Source: Arthrobacter sp. B1805 (GTDB taxonomy: Bacteria > Actinomycetota > Actinomycetes > Actinomycetales > Micrococcaceae). From it: 64,000 nucleotides of DNA. The notes under the pieces are model-generated. The model was not told where the DNA came from. It was given only the letters and a program-made list of their open reading frames with translations, and did no database searches. The stretch covers positions 1 to 64,000 of the forward strand of contig NZ_PJIQ01000008.1 in assembly GCF_002929745.1 (NCBI RefSeq), written 5' to 3'. Position numbers and translations under genes: made by a program. Shown piece after piece: positions 1-9,596 of this stretch (position 1 is its first letter; every line of letters begins with the position of its first letter).

Positions 1-597
1 ATCATCCTGGCCTCGCCGCCGCTGGACTTCCACGTCTCCGACACCTACTTCGTCGTTGCCCACTTCCACTACGTGGTGTTCGGCACCGTGGTGTTCGCGA
101 TGTTCGCCGGGTTCTACTTCTGGTGGCCCAAGTTCACCGGCACCATGCTCAACGAGCGGTGGGGCAAGATCCACTTCTGGATGCTGTTCCTCGGTTTCCA
201 CGCCACCTTCCTGGTCCAGCACTGGCTCGGCGTCGAGGGTATGCCGCGACGCTATGCCGACTACCTGCCGGAGGACGGCTTCACGGAGATGCACCAGTTC
301 TCCACCATCGGCTCGTTCCTCCTCGGGGCGTCCATCATCCCGTTCTGGTGGAACGTCTACATCACCTGGCGGCACGGCAAGAAGGTCGAGGTCGACGATC
401 CATGGGGCTTCGGAGCCTCGCTCGAGTGGGCGACGTCGTGCCCGCCGCCACGCCACAACTTCACGTCCATCCCCCGGATCCGCTCGGAGCGTCCTGCCCT
501 CGACCTGCACCACCCCGAACTGCAGCAGACACACACTCCCGATGACAGCGCCGCGAGCTTCATGGGCGCGGCAGACCGGAAGGACGCGAAGGAGTGA
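1..597 (+). CDS. ctaD: Cytochrome c oxidase subunit I, 3' part (aa3 type)
   Basis: This is the last 198 codons of the haem-copper oxidase subunit I; the 5' end lies outside the window. Subunit I carries haem a, haem a3 and CuB and reduces oxygen to water in the cytoplasmic membrane. Near the left edge is the AHFHYV motif, whose two histidines ligate haem a3 and haem a in this family, preceded by SDTYF, the actinobacterial form of the HDTYY seen elsewhere. A membrane helix, the motif HFW..FLGFH and the conserved [15 protein letters not shown] near the C-terminus follow. The final 40 residues are a polar tail. The stop overlaps the GTG of the next small gene by 4 bases (GTGA), suggesting coupled translation. 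Identification is secure. Confidence 0.95.
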   Translation: MILASPPLDFHVSDTYFVVAHFHYVVFGTVVFAMFAGFYFWWPKFTGTMLNERWGKIHFWMLFLGFHATFLVQHWLGVEGMPRRYADYLPEDGFTEMHQFSTIGSFLLGASIIPFWWNVYITWRHGKKVEVDDPWGFGASLEWATSCPPPRHNFTSIPRIRSERPALDLHHPELQQTHTPDDSAASFMGAADRKDAKE

Positions 598-818
598 GGG
601 AAGCACCTGCGCCGTCGCCCGCCGGTCCCACCACCGTCGCCTTCGCGTGCGTGGTCCTGGCCCTCACCACCGCAGGGCTCGGGCTGCTGGTCGCCTTCCG
701 CGAAGTCGCACCGTGGAACGGGATAGCGCTGTGCCTGATCGTGACGTCCCTTCTGGTCGGCCTGGTGGGCGGCGCCCACCTCCGTCGCCACCGCGATCCT
801 GCGCAGCCGACACGGTGA
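594..818 (+). CDS. Small two-helix membrane protein of unknown function
   Basis: This 74-residue protein starts with GTG inside the ctaD stop codon (GTGA overlap). It has two hydrophobic stretches (about residues 13-34 and 42-62), a short polar N-terminus rich in Ala and Pro, and a basic tail (HLRRHRD). I do not recognise a named family. Its coupling to ctaD suggests an accessory or assembly peptide of the oxidase, but that is inference. It is shorter than the four-helix actinobacterial subunit IV (CtaF) and should not be called that. The 176 bases downstream, before the next start, hold no gene that I can support. Confidence 0.55.
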   Translation: MREAPAPSPAGPTTVAFACVVLALTTAGLGLLVAFREVAPWNGIALCLIVTSLLVGLVGGAHLRRHRDPAQPTR

Positions 819-994
819 CCGCCCCGACGGGAGATACCCGACCGGCGCTCCACCTGTTCGTGGCCGGCGCCCATCCGCGGAGGCCTGCCGAGCGAAGTAG
901 GTGTACGCTCGCGCGTCGTCCGGCAGTTGTACCCTGAGAAGGGCGCACCCCGTCAGGAGCGCCACATGACAGGATGAACGGGGAGGAGGGAACG

Positions 995-1594
995 ATGGCT
1001 GCCTCGGGGCTTCCCTATGCACGATCCGTCGTTCTCGTCTCACTGATCCTCTCGGTCTCCTCCGCATCGCACGTCGTGGCCGCCGGGCACCTTCCCGCTG
1101 CCGGAGTCATGGTCCTGTTCGGCGTGCTGCTGCTCGTACCGACCCTCCTGATGGCCCGGCGGACGCTCACGCTGCGCTCATCCCTGGTGGCCATGGGATC
1201 AGGGCAGATGCTGCTGCACCATCTCTTCGGCATGACCGCCGTTCCGGCCGTGTGCCAGAGCTCGTCGGCCACGCCCGGACACCATGCAGCCTTCGAACTC
1301 GCGTGCTCGCCGGTTGCGTCGGAACAGCTCGGAGCAGGCACGGCGCCTGCCATGATCGTCCTGCACGCGATCGCCACCCTCATCCTCGCTTTCGCCGTCG
1401 CTCGCAGTGACACAGCGGTCGAGCTCCTGCACGCATGGCTCCGGCCCCTCCTCGCGCCGCCGGTCGTGCCTCCCCTCGCGGCCCCGGCACATCGTCCGGC
1501 CCCCGACGCCACCGCGCCCCTCGCGCCGTTGTCGGTTCATGCCGCCGTGCCGACCCTCCGGGGACCGCCGGCGTTGGTCCTGTCCCCAGCCTGA
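995..1594 (+). CDS. Histidine-containing integral membrane protein, possibly copper related
   Basis: The 199-residue product has about four membrane helices (near residues 8-30, 37-55, 63-85 and 118-140) and a long Ala/Pro-rich C-terminal tail. Clusters of His, Met and Cys lie in or next to the helices (MLLHHLFGM, then a Cys, GHH and a second Cys), which could bind metal. The ATG at 995 was preferred to the one at 974 because GGGAGGAGGG lies 5 bases before it. The YcnI copper protein follows on the same strand 148 bases later, so a role in copper handling is plausible but not demonstrated. No named family recognised. Confidence 0.6.
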   Translation: MAASGLPYARSVVLVSLILSVSSASHVVAAGHLPAAGVMVLFGVLLLVPTLLMARRTLTLRSSLVAMGSGQMLLHHLFGMTAVPAVCQSSSATPGHHAAFELACSPVASEQLGAGTAPAMIVLHAIATLILAFAVARSDTAVELLHAWLRPLLAPPVVPPLAAPAHRPAPDATAPLAPLSVHAAVPTLRGPPALVLSPA

Positions 1595-1742
1595 CCCAGC
1601 CTCGCCGATAGGAGGAGGTCCACCATGGACCTCGCCGGCGGCAGCTGGGCGCGCGGCGGGCACCGCCAGCACCCTCCATCAGCTTCCGCTGCTCCATCGC
1701 CCGCGTTCCCGCGGATGGAGCGCATCCCCGAAAGGCAGTTCA

Positions 1743-2498
1743 ATGACTACGTCCTCCCCCAAGCGCGCCCTCACGACCGGCGCCATCGCCCTGACGACGG
1801 CAGGGTTGATGGCCATCGGCCTCGGCGCAGCCAGCGCGCACGTCACCGTCGCACCGGCGTCGACGACCGAGAACGGCTACTCCCAGCTCACCTTCAGCGT
1901 GCCGAATGAGTCCGAGAGCGCCGCCACGAACAAGCTCGAGGTGCAGCTCCCCATGGAGCAGCCCTTCACGTCGGTCCGCGTCAAGCCGGTCGAGGGCTGG
2001 ACGGCGGAGGTGGTGACGGGCACCCTTCCGGAACCTGTCACGACCGCCGACGGCGCCACCCTGACCGAGGGCCCGCTGTCGGTCGTATGGACGGCCGAGG
2101 CCGGCGCCGAGATCTCACAGCAGGAGTACCAGACGTTCTCGATCTCGGTCGGCCGCCTTCCTGAGGCGGGTTCCACGGTGATTCTCCCGGCTACGCAGTC
2201 CTACACCGATGGCGACGTCGTGGAATGGAACCAGGAAACCGTCGAGGGAGCGGAGGAACCCGACAAGCCCGCGCCCTCCTTCGTCACCACCGCCGCGGGC
2301 GAGGGAGAGGACTCCCATGGCTCTCACGGAGGCGCTGCCGGAGGCACCGAGACCGCTGAAGCAATCGACGCCGAGCAAGCGGTAGCGAGCACGGAGGCCG
2401 GTTCCTCGTCGGCCCTCGGCTGGGTCGGTCTCGTCGCCGGCCTGCTGGGACTCGCCGCCGGCGTGACCGCCCTGGCGAGGACGCGACGCACGGCGTAG
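1743..2498 (+). CDS. ycnI: YcnI-like (DUF1775) exported copper-binding protein
   Basis: A 251-residue extracytoplasmic protein of the YcnI family, linked to copper homeostasis in other bacteria. Residues 1-32 form a signal peptide ending ASA, so His33 (sequence HVTV) becomes the first residue of the mature protein. In this family that N-terminal His is a copper ligand, together with a Glu and a Trp. The DUF1775 domain runs to about residue 175 and includes the DGDVVEW segment. A low-complexity Glu/Ala/Gly linker with GSHGG follows, then a single C-terminal membrane helix with a basic end that anchors it outside the membrane. ATG at 1743 follows GAAAGG. The upstream membrane protein may act with it. 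Confidence 0.88.
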   Translation: MTTSSPKRALTTGAIALTTAGLMAIGLGAASAHVTVAPASTTENGYSQLTFSVPNESESAATNKLEVQLPMEQPFTSVRVKPVEGWTAEVVTGTLPEPVTTADGATLTEGPLSVVWTAEAGAEISQQEYQTFSISVGRLPEAGSTVILPATQSYTDGDVVEWNQETVEGAEEPDKPAPSFVTTAAGEGEDSHGSHGGAAGGTETAEAIDAEQAVASTEAGSSSALGWVGLVAGLLGLAAGVTALARTRRTA

Positions 2499-2509
2499 CC
2501 CGCGGAACC

Positions 2510-2543
2510 GGCGCGGCACCGGAGTGCGAACCGGTGCCGCGCC
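2510..2543. terminator. Hairpin between convergent ycnI and rsmD
   Basis: A perfect 13-base-pair inverted repeat (arms 2510-2522 and 2531-2543, 8-base loop), very GC rich, lies 11 bases after the ycnI stop. There is no long T-run, as is common for actinobacterial terminators. It could serve both convergent transcripts. Confidence 0.6.
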
Positions 2544-2597
2544 CCAGGGGCCCCGGAATGGTTTGCTGGGTCGGACCGGGAGAGGGTCAGGGGCCGC

Positions 2598-3188
2598 TCA
2601 GGGGATCGGTGGATTCGCCTCAACGGCAGGCTCGAGGAACCACAGGCGGGTCTCCCCGTATTTCTTGTCCGAGAAACGCTCGAGCCAGGCCGGCCAGGCG
2701 GGCTCGGGCGACCGCGCGGATCGCTCCACGACCACGACGGCGCCTTCAGCGAGCCTCGACTCGAGGGCCACGAGAACGGCGATTACGCCGTCGGCCCCGA
2801 CCGTATAGGGCGGGTCCATGAGGACCAGATCCCACTGCAGTTCAGGGGCCACCCGCTCCAGGTAGGTCTCGACCTTCGCCCGGTGGACCCGGACGGCCGT
2901 CCAGCCGAGCACACGATTCACCAGGTCGGCGTTCCGCTGCGCCACTGCTGCAGCCCTGTCGGCGGACTCGACGAGGTCTACGGTCGCGGCTCCCCGGCTC
3001 GCGCTCTCCACGCCGAGCGATCCTGATCCCGCGTAGAGGTCGAGCACATGGGCTCCGTGCAGGACGTTGTAGGACTCGAGGCGCGAGAACAGTGCTTCCT
3101 TCACACGGTCGGTCGTGGGTCGGGTCCCATTGCCCTCGACGCTGGCCAGGGTGGAGCCGCCCGCGGCTCCGGCGATGATGCGGGTCAT
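2598..3188 (-). CDS. rsmD: 16S rRNA (guanine966-N2)-methyltransferase
   Basis: A 196-residue RsmD family enzyme that methylates G966 of 16S rRNA in the 30S subunit using S-adenosylmethionine. It opens with MTRIIAG and has the early motif RPTTDRVKEALFSRLE. The SAM-binding loop LDLYAGSGSLGVE is near residues 49-61 and the catalytic (D/N)PPY motif (MDPPY) near residue 125. Length matches the family. It is the last gene of a minus-strand run that starts at thiL. In many actinobacteria recG and rsmD are adjacent; here the molybdate operon lies between them. Confidence 0.93.
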   Translation of the reverse strand: MTRIIAGAAGGSTLASVEGNGTRPTTDRVKEALFSRLESYNVLHGAHVLDLYAGSGSLGVESASRGAATVDLVESADRAAAVAQRNADLVNRVLGWTAVRVHRAKVETYLERVAPELQWDLVLMDPPYTVGADGVIAVLVALESRLAEGAVVVVERSARSPEPAWPAWLERFSDKKYGETRLWFLEPAVEANPPIP

Positions 3189-3232
3189 GTCCAGACTCTA
3201 TCGCCCGGCCGTAGCGCAGCGCGGATCGGCCC

Positions 3233-4276
3233 CTAGACGGGGTAGACGACGGCGTCGTGGTGCCGCAAGCCCAGGAACACCTCGGCTCCGGGCTCGATAC
3301 CGAGCTCGACGACGTCCGCGGGAGTGACGTCCGCCGAAAGCCCCGCTGCATGCACGCGGACGGTATCGCCGCGGTGTTCGGCGTCGTCCACGACGGCCCT
3401 GATCCAGCTCCAGCCGGGCTCTTCGCCCGGCGCGCGGGCCACGGCGACTCGCGCCGGGCGCACGGCAAGGGCGAGCCGCGGTCCTTCGGGCGTTCCCTCG
3501 CCCACCGGCACCTCCAGCCCGTTGCCGGCCCGGAATCCGGTCGCCGTCCGTTGGCCCGCCACGAGGTTGAGGCCGGCGAGGCGCGCTCCGAAGGCCGTGA
3601 CGGGGCGCGTGAGGACGTCCCTGGTGCGGCCGGCCTCCACGACCCTGCCGGAATCGAGGATGAGGACCCTGTCCGCAAGCAGAAAAGCGTCGAGCGGATC
3701 GTGCGTGACGATGATGGCGGAGCGATGCGCCAGGACGTTGCGCAGAAGGACGCGGAGGGCCGGGGCGACGGTGACGTCGAGGGCTGCGAGTGGTTCATCC
3801 AGCAGCAGCAGGAACGGATCGGCAGCCAGCGCCCGCGCGACGGCGACCCGCTGCGCCTGACCGCCTGAGAGCTCGGCCGGCCTGCGGGCAGCGAGGTCGG
3901 TGACCCCCACCCGTTCCAGCCAGCGTCGGGCCGTCGAACGGGATGCGCGCCGGCGCTCTCCCCGGCTCCGGGGTCCGAAGGCGACGTTGTCGAGGGCCGT
4001 GAGGTGGGGGAACAGCAGAGCCTCCTGCGCCAGCAGCGCGACACCGCGGTGCCGCGGCTCCATGAGGACGCGGCGGCCCTCGGTGACGTCGAACAGGAGC
4101 CTTCCGTCCAGCTCCGCGCGGCCCGCCGTGGGTGCCAGCAGGCCTGCGAGGAGCCCGAGCAGCGTGGACTTGCCTGCACCGTTCGGACCGAGGACGGCGA
4201 GGGTCTCCCCCGCCTCCAGCTCGAACGCGACGTCGAATCCGCGGTCGGCGACGGTAGCGGCGAAAGTGAGGCTCAC
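3233..4276 (-). CDS. modC: Molybdate ABC transporter ATP-binding protein
   Basis: A 347-residue ATPase that energises molybdate import. Walker A (GPNGAGKST) is near residues 33-41, the signature LSGGQAQR near 135 and Walker [13 protein letters not shown] near 155. The C-terminal 65 residues form a TOBE/mop-like domain, as expected for ModC, which senses oxyanion. The GTG start at 4276 overlaps the modB stop by 4 bases (GTGA), so it is probably translated by coupling. The assignment to molybdate rather than another oxyanion rests on the modAB neighbours and the TOBE-type regulator at the head of the operon. Confidence 0.9.
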   Translation of the reverse strand: MSLTFAATVADRGFDVAFELEAGETLAVLGPNGAGKSTLLGLLAGLLAPTAGRAELDGRLLFDVTEGRRVLMEPRHRGVALLAQEALLFPHLTALDNVAFGPRSRGERRRASRSTARRWLERVGVTDLAARRPAELSGGQAQRVAVARALAADPFLLLLDEPLAALDVTVAPALRVLLRNVLAHRSAIIVTHDPLDAFLLADRVLILDSGRVVEAGRTRDVLTRPVTAFGARLAGLNLVAGQRTATGFRAGNGLEVPVGEGTPEGPRLALAVRPARVAVARAPGEEPGWSWIRAVVDDAEHRGDTVRVHAAGLSADVTPADVVELGIEPGAEVFLGLRHHDAVVYPV

Positions 4277-5154
4277 GGGAGACGCCCGTGCCCGCCCGGG
4301 GGCCGCGCGGATCCGCCCGGAGCGGCCCGGAGGGCCCCGAGCGGCCTCACCCGGTGCGCTATGCCGACGACCACGACGGCGACCACGACGAGGATGAGCG
4401 ACAGAGCGACGGCAGCGTCGGGATCGGTCTCCCGCTGCAGGTAGACCTCGAGCGGCAGCGTCCTGGTCGTACCCTCGAGGCTCCCGGCGAACGTGAGGGT
4501 GGCCCCGAACTCCCCCAGCGCGCGGGCGAACGAGAGGACCGCCCCCGACACGAGGGCGGGCAGGACGAGGGGCAGGGTGATGCGCCGGAGCACCGTCCAG
4601 CGGTCCGCCCCGAGCGTGGCACCGACGGCTTCATAGCGGGTTCCGACGGTGCGGAGGGCTCCCTCGAGACTGAGGACGAGGAACGGCAGTGCGACGAATG
4701 TCTGGGCCATCACGACCGCCGTCGTCGAGAAGGCGATGTCGATGCCGAGCGTGCCGAGGGTGCTGCCGAGCAATCCCCGACGGCCGAAGGTGTACAGGAG
4801 GGCAATGCCGCCGACCACGGGCGGAAGGACCAGGGGCAGGAGCACGAGGGATCGGACGAGCTGCTGTCCGCGGAACGACGTGCGGGCGAGAACGAGGGCC
4901 ATGGGTACGCCCACGACGACGCAGAGTGCGGTCGCGGTGAGCGATGTCCGCAGACTGAGCAGGAGCGCTGCCTGCGCGCTGTCCGAGCTGACGAGGGGAA
5001 GGAAGCGCGGCCAGTCGACCCGGAGTGCCATGGCTGCGATGGGCAGCAGGACGAAGAGTCCACCGACGACGGCGACGGCCACCACCCAGCGTGGAACGCG
5101 TGCCGTCTCCGCACCCGCCGCCGCAGACCGGGGACGTGCGGGCCTAGGGTGCAC
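4273..5154 (-). CDS. modB: Molybdate ABC transporter permease
   Basis: A 293-residue permease with about six membrane helices, the first near residues 23-46. The C-terminal part carries the permease-ATPase contact motif around [10 protein letters not shown], typical of ModB. The open frame extends upstream to 5331, but that extension would overlap modA by nearly 190 bases and is low-complexity Ser/Arg-rich sequence. The GTG at 5154, overlapping the modA stop by 11 bases, is the sensible start. It ends in a GTGA overlap with modC. It forms the channel for molybdate delivered by ModA. Confidence 0.9.
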   Translation of the reverse strand: MHPRPARPRSAAAGAETARVPRWVVAVAVVGGLFVLLPIAAMALRVDWPRFLPLVSSDSAQAALLLSLRTSLTATALCVVVGVPMALVLARTSFRGQQLVRSLVLLPLVLPPVVGGIALLYTFGRRGLLGSTLGTLGIDIAFSTTAVVMAQTFVALPFLVLSLEGALRTVGTRYEAVGATLGADRWTVLRRITLPLVLPALVSGAVLSFARALGEFGATLTFAGSLEGTTRTLPLEVYLQRETDPDAAVALSLILVVVAVVVVGIAHRVRPLGALRAAPGGSARPPGGHGRLP

Positions 5155-5965
5155 CGAAGCCAGCCGCCCCGAGCACTGCCCGCCCGACCGGACCAGACGC
5201 GAACTCGACGAACTCCTGAGCCGTCGCCGGAGAGGCGCTATCGGCGAGAGCCGCGATCGGGTAGGTGTTGACGGCACTGCCGGCCTCCCGGATCCCGATG
5301 CCTCGGACAGCAGCTCCCGCAGTCCGGACATCCGTCACGTAGACCAGCCCGGCGTCCGCCTGACCCGACGTAACCTTTCCCAGTACGTCCGTCACCGAGG
5401 ACTCCTCGCTGACGGGAACCAGGTCGACGTCGGCTGCCGCCTGGAGCCTCGCCGCTAGGGCACCGCACGGTACTCGCTCCGCACAGACGACCACCTTCAC
5501 TCCCGGCCTGGCCGCGTCCTCGAGCGAGGTGATCCCGGCAGGATTATCGGACGGGACCGCCAGCTGGAGGGTATTGGTCGCGAACGCGACCGGTTCGTCG
5601 GCGAGCAGGTCCGCTTCGGCCACCTTTGCCATGCTCTCCTCGTCCGCCGAGGCGAAGACGTCCGCCGGCGCGCCCTCGCTCAGCTGACCGACGAGATCCG
5701 ACGACCCTGCGAAATTCAGGGTCACCTGCGAACCCGGATACGCCGCCTCGAACTGCCCGGCCAACTCCGTGAAGGGTGCCGTGAGGGAGGCCGCAGCGAA
5801 GACCGTGATGCTGCCGTCCGAAGCATCATTGGGCACGGGGCGTGCAGCGTCCGGGCCGTCGGTTCCACAGGCAGCTACGCCCAGCACGACGGCGGCCAGG
5901 GCGGCGGGCACCGTCAGGCGCCTCGCTCCAGCCCTGGAGGCCCGCCTGGCCGACACCGGGTTCAC
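5144..5965 (-). CDS. modA: Molybdate-binding lipoprotein
   Basis: A 273-residue periplasmic-type binding protein tethered as a lipoprotein. It has an Arg-rich N-terminus, a hydrophobic segment and a lipobox ending in AAC (Cys near residue 32). The mature domain has the family start [17 protein letters not shown], then [12 protein letters not shown] and ADVFASAD, characteristic of molybdate-binding proteins. The start is the GTG at 5965, which overlaps the upstream regulator stop as GTGA. The longer open frame to 6097 would run through the regulator and lacks a signal peptide at its start. It captures molybdate (or tungstate) for ModBC. Confidence 0.92.
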   Translation of the reverse strand: MNPVSARRASRAGARRLTVPAALAAVVLGVAACGTDGPDAARPVPNDASDGSITVFAAASLTAPFTELAGQFEAAYPGSQVTLNFAGSSDLVGQLSEGAPADVFASADEESMAKVAEADLLADEPVAFATNTLQLAVPSDNPAGITSLEDAARPGVKVVVCAERVPCGALAARLQAAADVDLVPVSEESSVTDVLGKVTSGQADAGLVYVTDVRTAGAAVRGIGIREAGSAVNTYPIAALADSASPATAQEFVEFASGPVGRAVLGAAGFGAP

Positions 5966-6366
5966 GCCCGACCGGAGGGGGTCTCGATGATGACGGTGGT
6001 CGCCTTGACGACCGCTATCGCAACGGATCCCTGCTCGAGCCCGAGTTCCCGGACCGCCTCGCTGCTCATCAGGGACACCACGCGATGCGGACCGCATTGC
6101 AGCTCGACCTGCGCCATGACGGTGTCGAGGACGATCCCGGTGACGATGCCGACGAACCGGTTGCGTGCCGAGCGTCCGATGTCCGACGGGTCTCCCGGCA
6201 GGACCGCGTTGCGGTGTGCCAGCTGCGCGAGCTCCAGTGCGTCGACGACAGCCCTGCCCGAGGCATCCTTGGAGCTGCCGAGTATGCCGGTCTCGATCCA
6301 GCGCCGCACGGTGTCGTCGCTCACGCCCAGGAAGCGGGCGGCGTCGGCTATCCGTATCTGCGTCAC
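5962..6366 (-). CDS. HTH-TOBE molybdate-responsive regulator
   Basis: A 134-residue protein with two parts. Residues 3-45 form a MerR/excisionase-like helix-turn-helix (IADAARFLGVSDDTVRRWIE). Residues 65-132 form one mop/TOBE domain of the type that binds molybdate. It is the first gene of the modABC operon and overlaps modA by 4 bases. It is thus a compact analogue of ModE, which normally has a different HTH and two TOBE repeats; binding probably requires oligomers. It may repress or activate mod transcription in response to molybdate, but no operator is evident in the 39 bases between it and recG. Alternatively it is a molybdate store with a DNA-binding tag. Confidence 0.82.
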   Translation of the reverse strand: MTQIRIADAARFLGVSDDTVRRWIETGILGSSKDASGRAVVDALELAQLAHRNAVLPGDPSDIGRSARNRFVGIVTGIVLDTVMAQVELQCGPHRVVSLMSSEAVRELGLEQGSVAIAVVKATTVIIETPSGRA

Positions 6367-6405
6367 GGAAACGATGCTACGCCCTCATCTGCGGCGTTCC
6401 TAGCG

Positions 6406-8640
6406 CTAGCCCTTCTCGAGGAAGGCTTCCTTCTCCGGGTTCAGATAGAGGTCGATGGCGAGGAGGAGGCCGGGGTGGGCCCGCAGATCCGGATCCTCGG
6501 CGACGATGTGCTGGGCATCCTCCCGCGCCTTCTCGATGACCTTGCCGTGCTGCGTGATCTTCAGGAACCGCAGCGCCGACCGGCCGCCTGACTGCGACGC
6601 ACCGAGGATGTTGCCCTCCCGTCGGAGCTCCAGGTCCTTCTGGGACAACTCGAACCCGTCCGTCGTCGAGGCGACGGCGGACAACCGCTCACGGCTCGGA
6701 TGGTCGGGCTCGAGCTTCGTGACGAGGAGGCAGGTTCCGGCGTGCCCGCCGCGACCGATGCGACCGCGCAACTGGTGGAGCTGGGAGATGCCGAAGCGGT
6801 CCGCGTCCATGATGACCATCAGCGTCGCGTTGGGTACGTCCACCCCGACCTCGATCACGGTCGTCGCGACGAGCAACTGCACGCTCCCCTCGGCGAAGCG
6901 TGACATGACGTCCGCCTTGTCCTGTGGGTCCATCCGCCCATGCAGCATCCCGCTCGTCACTCCCTGCAGCTGCGGGACCCCGCCCAGGGACTCGAAGAGG
7001 GCGACGACGCTGGTCAGCTCCTGCTGGCCGCCGGACTTCCGGTCGACCTGCGGTTCCCCGTACAGCACCTCGGGAGCATCCTCGTCGGCTTTGCCGTCGT
7101 CGCCGATCTTCGGGCACACGACGTACACCTGACGCCCCGCGTCGATCTCCTCGCGGGCCCTCGACCAGATCCGGTCGATCCAGGCCGGGTGCTCCGTGAG
7201 CCCTACCTCGTGCGTGGCGATCGGGGACCGCCCCGCCGGCAGCTCGGACAGCGTCGACGTCTCGAGGTCCCCGAACACCGTCATCGCGACCGTCCGGGGA
7301 ATCGGCGTCGCGGTCATCACGAGGACATGCGGGGACGTGCGTGCCTTCGTCCGCAGCGAGTCACGCTGCTCCACCCCGAAACGATGCTGCTCGTCGACGA
7401 CGATGAGCCCGAGGTCGAAGAACTCCACGTTGTCCGACAGCAGGGCGTGCGTGCCGATGACTATTCCTGCGTCACCGGAGGCAGCATCGAGCAGCGATCT
7501 CCTGCGCTGCGCGGTCGACATCGATCCCGTGAGAAGGACCACGCGCGTGCCGTCGGCCGCACCTCCCAGCATGCCGCCCTCGGCGAGGGGACCGAGGGTC
7601 CTGGTGATCGATTGGAGGTGCTGGGCGGCGAGGACCTCCGTGGGCGCGAAGAGGGCTGCCTGCCCGCCGGCATCGACGACCTGCAGCATCGCGCGCAACG
7701 CCACCAGGGTCTTGCCGGAGCCGACCTCGCCCTGCAGGAGCCGGTTCATCGGATGATCCAGGGCGAGGTCCTCGGCGATCGTCCTTCCGACATCGAGCTG
7801 CCCCTGCGTCAGGGTGAACGGCAAGCTCGCGTCGAACTGGTCGAGCAGTCCGCCGTCGCGGGGCTGTCGTGCCGTCGCCTGCTCGCGAGCAGCCAGTGCC
7901 CGTCGCCTGGCGAGGGCGGCCTGGAGGACGAATGCCTCCTGGTACCTGAACCGGTGCTGCGCACGGTACGCGTCCTCGATCTGGAGGGGACGGTGCACGA
8001 GCTCATAGGCGGTAGCGAGGCTCATGAGCTTGTCCCGGCGGGCGATCGCCTGGGGCACGGGATCGTCCAGCTCCGAGAGCCGGAGCGTATCCAGCAGCGT
8101 GCCCACGGCGATCGCGATCCGTTCGCTGCCGAGTTTCTCGACGGCCGGGTAGACCGGGATGGGGCGATTGACGTACTCGGGGTCGCCGTCGCTCTCGTCG
8201 AGGAGGACGTAGCGGGGATTGGTCAGCGAGAGCTTGCCGCGGTACACGGTGACCTTGCCCGAGAACATCGCACGCACGCCGGGGCGGAGTTCGCGTTCGG
8301 CGCCGTACCCGTTGAAGAACGTCAGGTTCATCTGACCGATCCCGCCGTCGGCGTCATCCGTGATCACGACTTCGAGGAGCATTCCTTTTCGGGTGTGCAT
8401 CCTGCGGGAGTTGGCGGACTGCACGCGGGCGATCAGCGTGACCTCCTCGTCCACCGGCACGTCGGCGATCGGGGTCAGCTCGCCGCGCTTGAGATAGGTA
8501 CGCGGGAAGTGGTTGAGCAGTTCGCCCACCGTAGTGATGCCGAAGTGCTTGGCCAGTAGCTTCGCGACCGGGCCCAGATGCCGGTCGAGCGGTGCGTCGA
8601 GGTCCGAGGCGGTCACCGACCGCGCCGTGTCAGGAGTCAC
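6406..8640 (-). CDS. recG: ATP-dependent DNA helicase RecG
   Basis: A 744-residue helicase that reverses stalled replication forks and migrates branched DNA. The N-terminal wedge/OB region (about 1-250) is followed by the helicase core with Walker A GEVGSGKT near residue 305, the DEQH box (DEQHRFG), TATPIPRT and the C-terminal motif QLRGRIGRGG. Length and order fit RecG. It starts with GTG and overlaps the preceding DAK2 gene by 11 bases, so thiL, the DAK2 gene and recG look like one operon that continues into the mod genes with only 39 bases between. Confidence 0.96.
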   Translation of the reverse strand: MTPDTARSVTASDLDAPLDRHLGPVAKLLAKHFGITTVGELLNHFPRTYLKRGELTPIADVPVDEEVTLIARVQSANSRRMHTRKGMLLEVVITDDADGGIGQMNLTFFNGYGAERELRPGVRAMFSGKVTVYRGKLSLTNPRYVLLDESDGDPEYVNRPIPVYPAVEKLGSERIAIAVGTLLDTLRLSELDDPVPQAIARRDKLMSLATAYELVHRPLQIEDAYRAQHRFRYQEAFVLQAALARRRALAAREQATARQPRDGGLLDQFDASLPFTLTQGQLDVGRTIAEDLALDHPMNRLLQGEVGSGKTLVALRAMLQVVDAGGQAALFAPTEVLAAQHLQSITRTLGPLAEGGMLGGAADGTRVVLLTGSMSTAQRRRSLLDAASGDAGIVIGTHALLSDNVEFFDLGLIVVDEQHRFGVEQRDSLRTKARTSPHVLVMTATPIPRTVAMTVFGDLETSTLSELPAGRSPIATHEVGLTEHPAWIDRIWSRAREEIDAGRQVYVVCPKIGDDGKADEDAPEVLYGEPQVDRKSGGQQELTSVVALFESLGGVPQLQGVTSGMLHGRMDPQDKADVMSRFAEGSVQLLVATTVIEVGVDVPNATLMVIMDADRFGISQLHQLRGRIGRGGHAGTCLLVTKLEPDHPSRERLSAVASTTDGFELSQKDLELRREGNILGASQSGGRSALRFLKITQHGKVIEKAREDAQHIVAEDPDLRAHPGLLLAIDLYLNPEKEAFLEKG

Positions 8641-9574
8641 CGGCCTCGGCTCCGATCGCGGGGGCGGCGAGCTGGGTCACCGTGATGTTGACCGGCTCGC
8701 CCGCCTGGTGGATCAGGGCCAGGGCGGGAGCGGCGTCCGGCACGTGGACATGGACGCGCCAGCGGTAGCCCTCGGGAACCTCGGTGACGGCACTCATGAT
8801 GACCGAATCACCCAGTTCGTCGAGGTGGAGGCGCAGGGTCGCGGCATCGAGCGGACTGAGGTTGATGGTGCACATGACCTCGACGCCGTCGGCATCACCG
8901 CCGTTGTGGATGTGCGGCGCCTGGATGTCGTAGCCGTGGAGGCCGTCGAGCAGTTCGTCCTGCAACTCCTCGCCGAGCGCCGCGGCACGCAGCGCATCGA
9001 GGATCAGCAGGAACCCGACCCCACCGGCGTCCACGACCTTCGCGGCGGTCAGGGCGCCGAGCTGCGATTCCGTCTGCACGACTGCGCGCAGGGCCTCCTG
9101 CACGGAGGACCTCAGGGTCAGCGCGAGCGCGAGATTGCTGTCGTCGGCGGTGTGCGCGGCCGCGGTCTCGGCAGCTCCACGCGCGCTGGCTTCCAGTACC
9201 GACAGCATGGTGCCAGGGACAGGATCGCTCAGGGCGGACCAGCTGCGGATCTGCGCGCGGTGCAGCGACGACGCCAGGAGAGTACAGGTGAGTCGCGTGG
9301 TTCCGTGCAGGGGCTCGGCGAGGGCTGCCAGGAACACCGCGAACAGGGTTCCCGAGTTTCCCCGCGCGTCCTCCATTGCTGCCATCCCAGCGATGGCGAG
9401 CAGGTCACCGAGGTCCGAGGTGTCGGCGTCATGGGCGGCTCGGGCCGCGGCACGGACAGTCTGGTACAGGTTCGTCCCGGTATCGCCGTCCGCCACCGGG
9501 AAGATGTTGATGGCGTTCAGGCGGTCGCTGTGGTTGCCGAGCGACTCTTCGGCCTTGCTCAACCATCGCTTCAT
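8630..9574 (-). CDS. DAK2 (DhaL-like) domain protein
   Basis: A 314-residue protein with the DhaL/FakA-type nucleotide-binding fold. It has NIFPVADGDTGTNLY near residues 26-40, where Asp residues hold the Mg-ATP, and later ARGNSGTLFAVF. It resembles the N-terminal kinase half of FakA/YloV (fatty acid kinase) plus a shortened middle domain; FakA itself is about 550 residues. The fatty acid kinase role is therefore uncertain. The ATG at 9574 gives the usual MKRWL start, 22 bases after the thiL stop; a TTG at 9607 would overlap thiL by 11 bases. The location between thiL and recG is widespread in actinobacteria. Confidence 0.82.
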   Translation of the reverse strand: MKRWLSKAEESLGNHSDRLNAINIFPVADGDTGTNLYQTVRAAARAAHDADTSDLGDLLAIAGMAAMEDARGNSGTLFAVFLAALAEPLHGTTRLTCTLLASSLHRAQIRSWSALSDPVPGTMLSVLEASARGAAETAAAHTADDSNLALALTLRSSVQEALRAVVQTESQLGALTAAKVVDAGGVGFLLILDALRAAALGEELQDELLDGLHGYDIQAPHIHNGGDADGVEVMCTINLSPLDAATLRLHLDELGDSVIMSAVTEVPEGYRWRVHVHVPDAAPALALIHQAGEPVNITVTQLAAPAIGAEAGDS

Positions 9575-9596
9575 CGCCACAGCATTAGCGGTGACT

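Noticed and set aside
1625-1909. ATG with a strong AGGAGGAGG site opening a 94-codon frame that overlaps ycnI
   Set aside because: The predicted peptide is Arg/Pro/His-rich low complexity, typical of an out-of-frame reading of high-GC DNA, and ycnI has its own start. It might be a short leader but there is no support.
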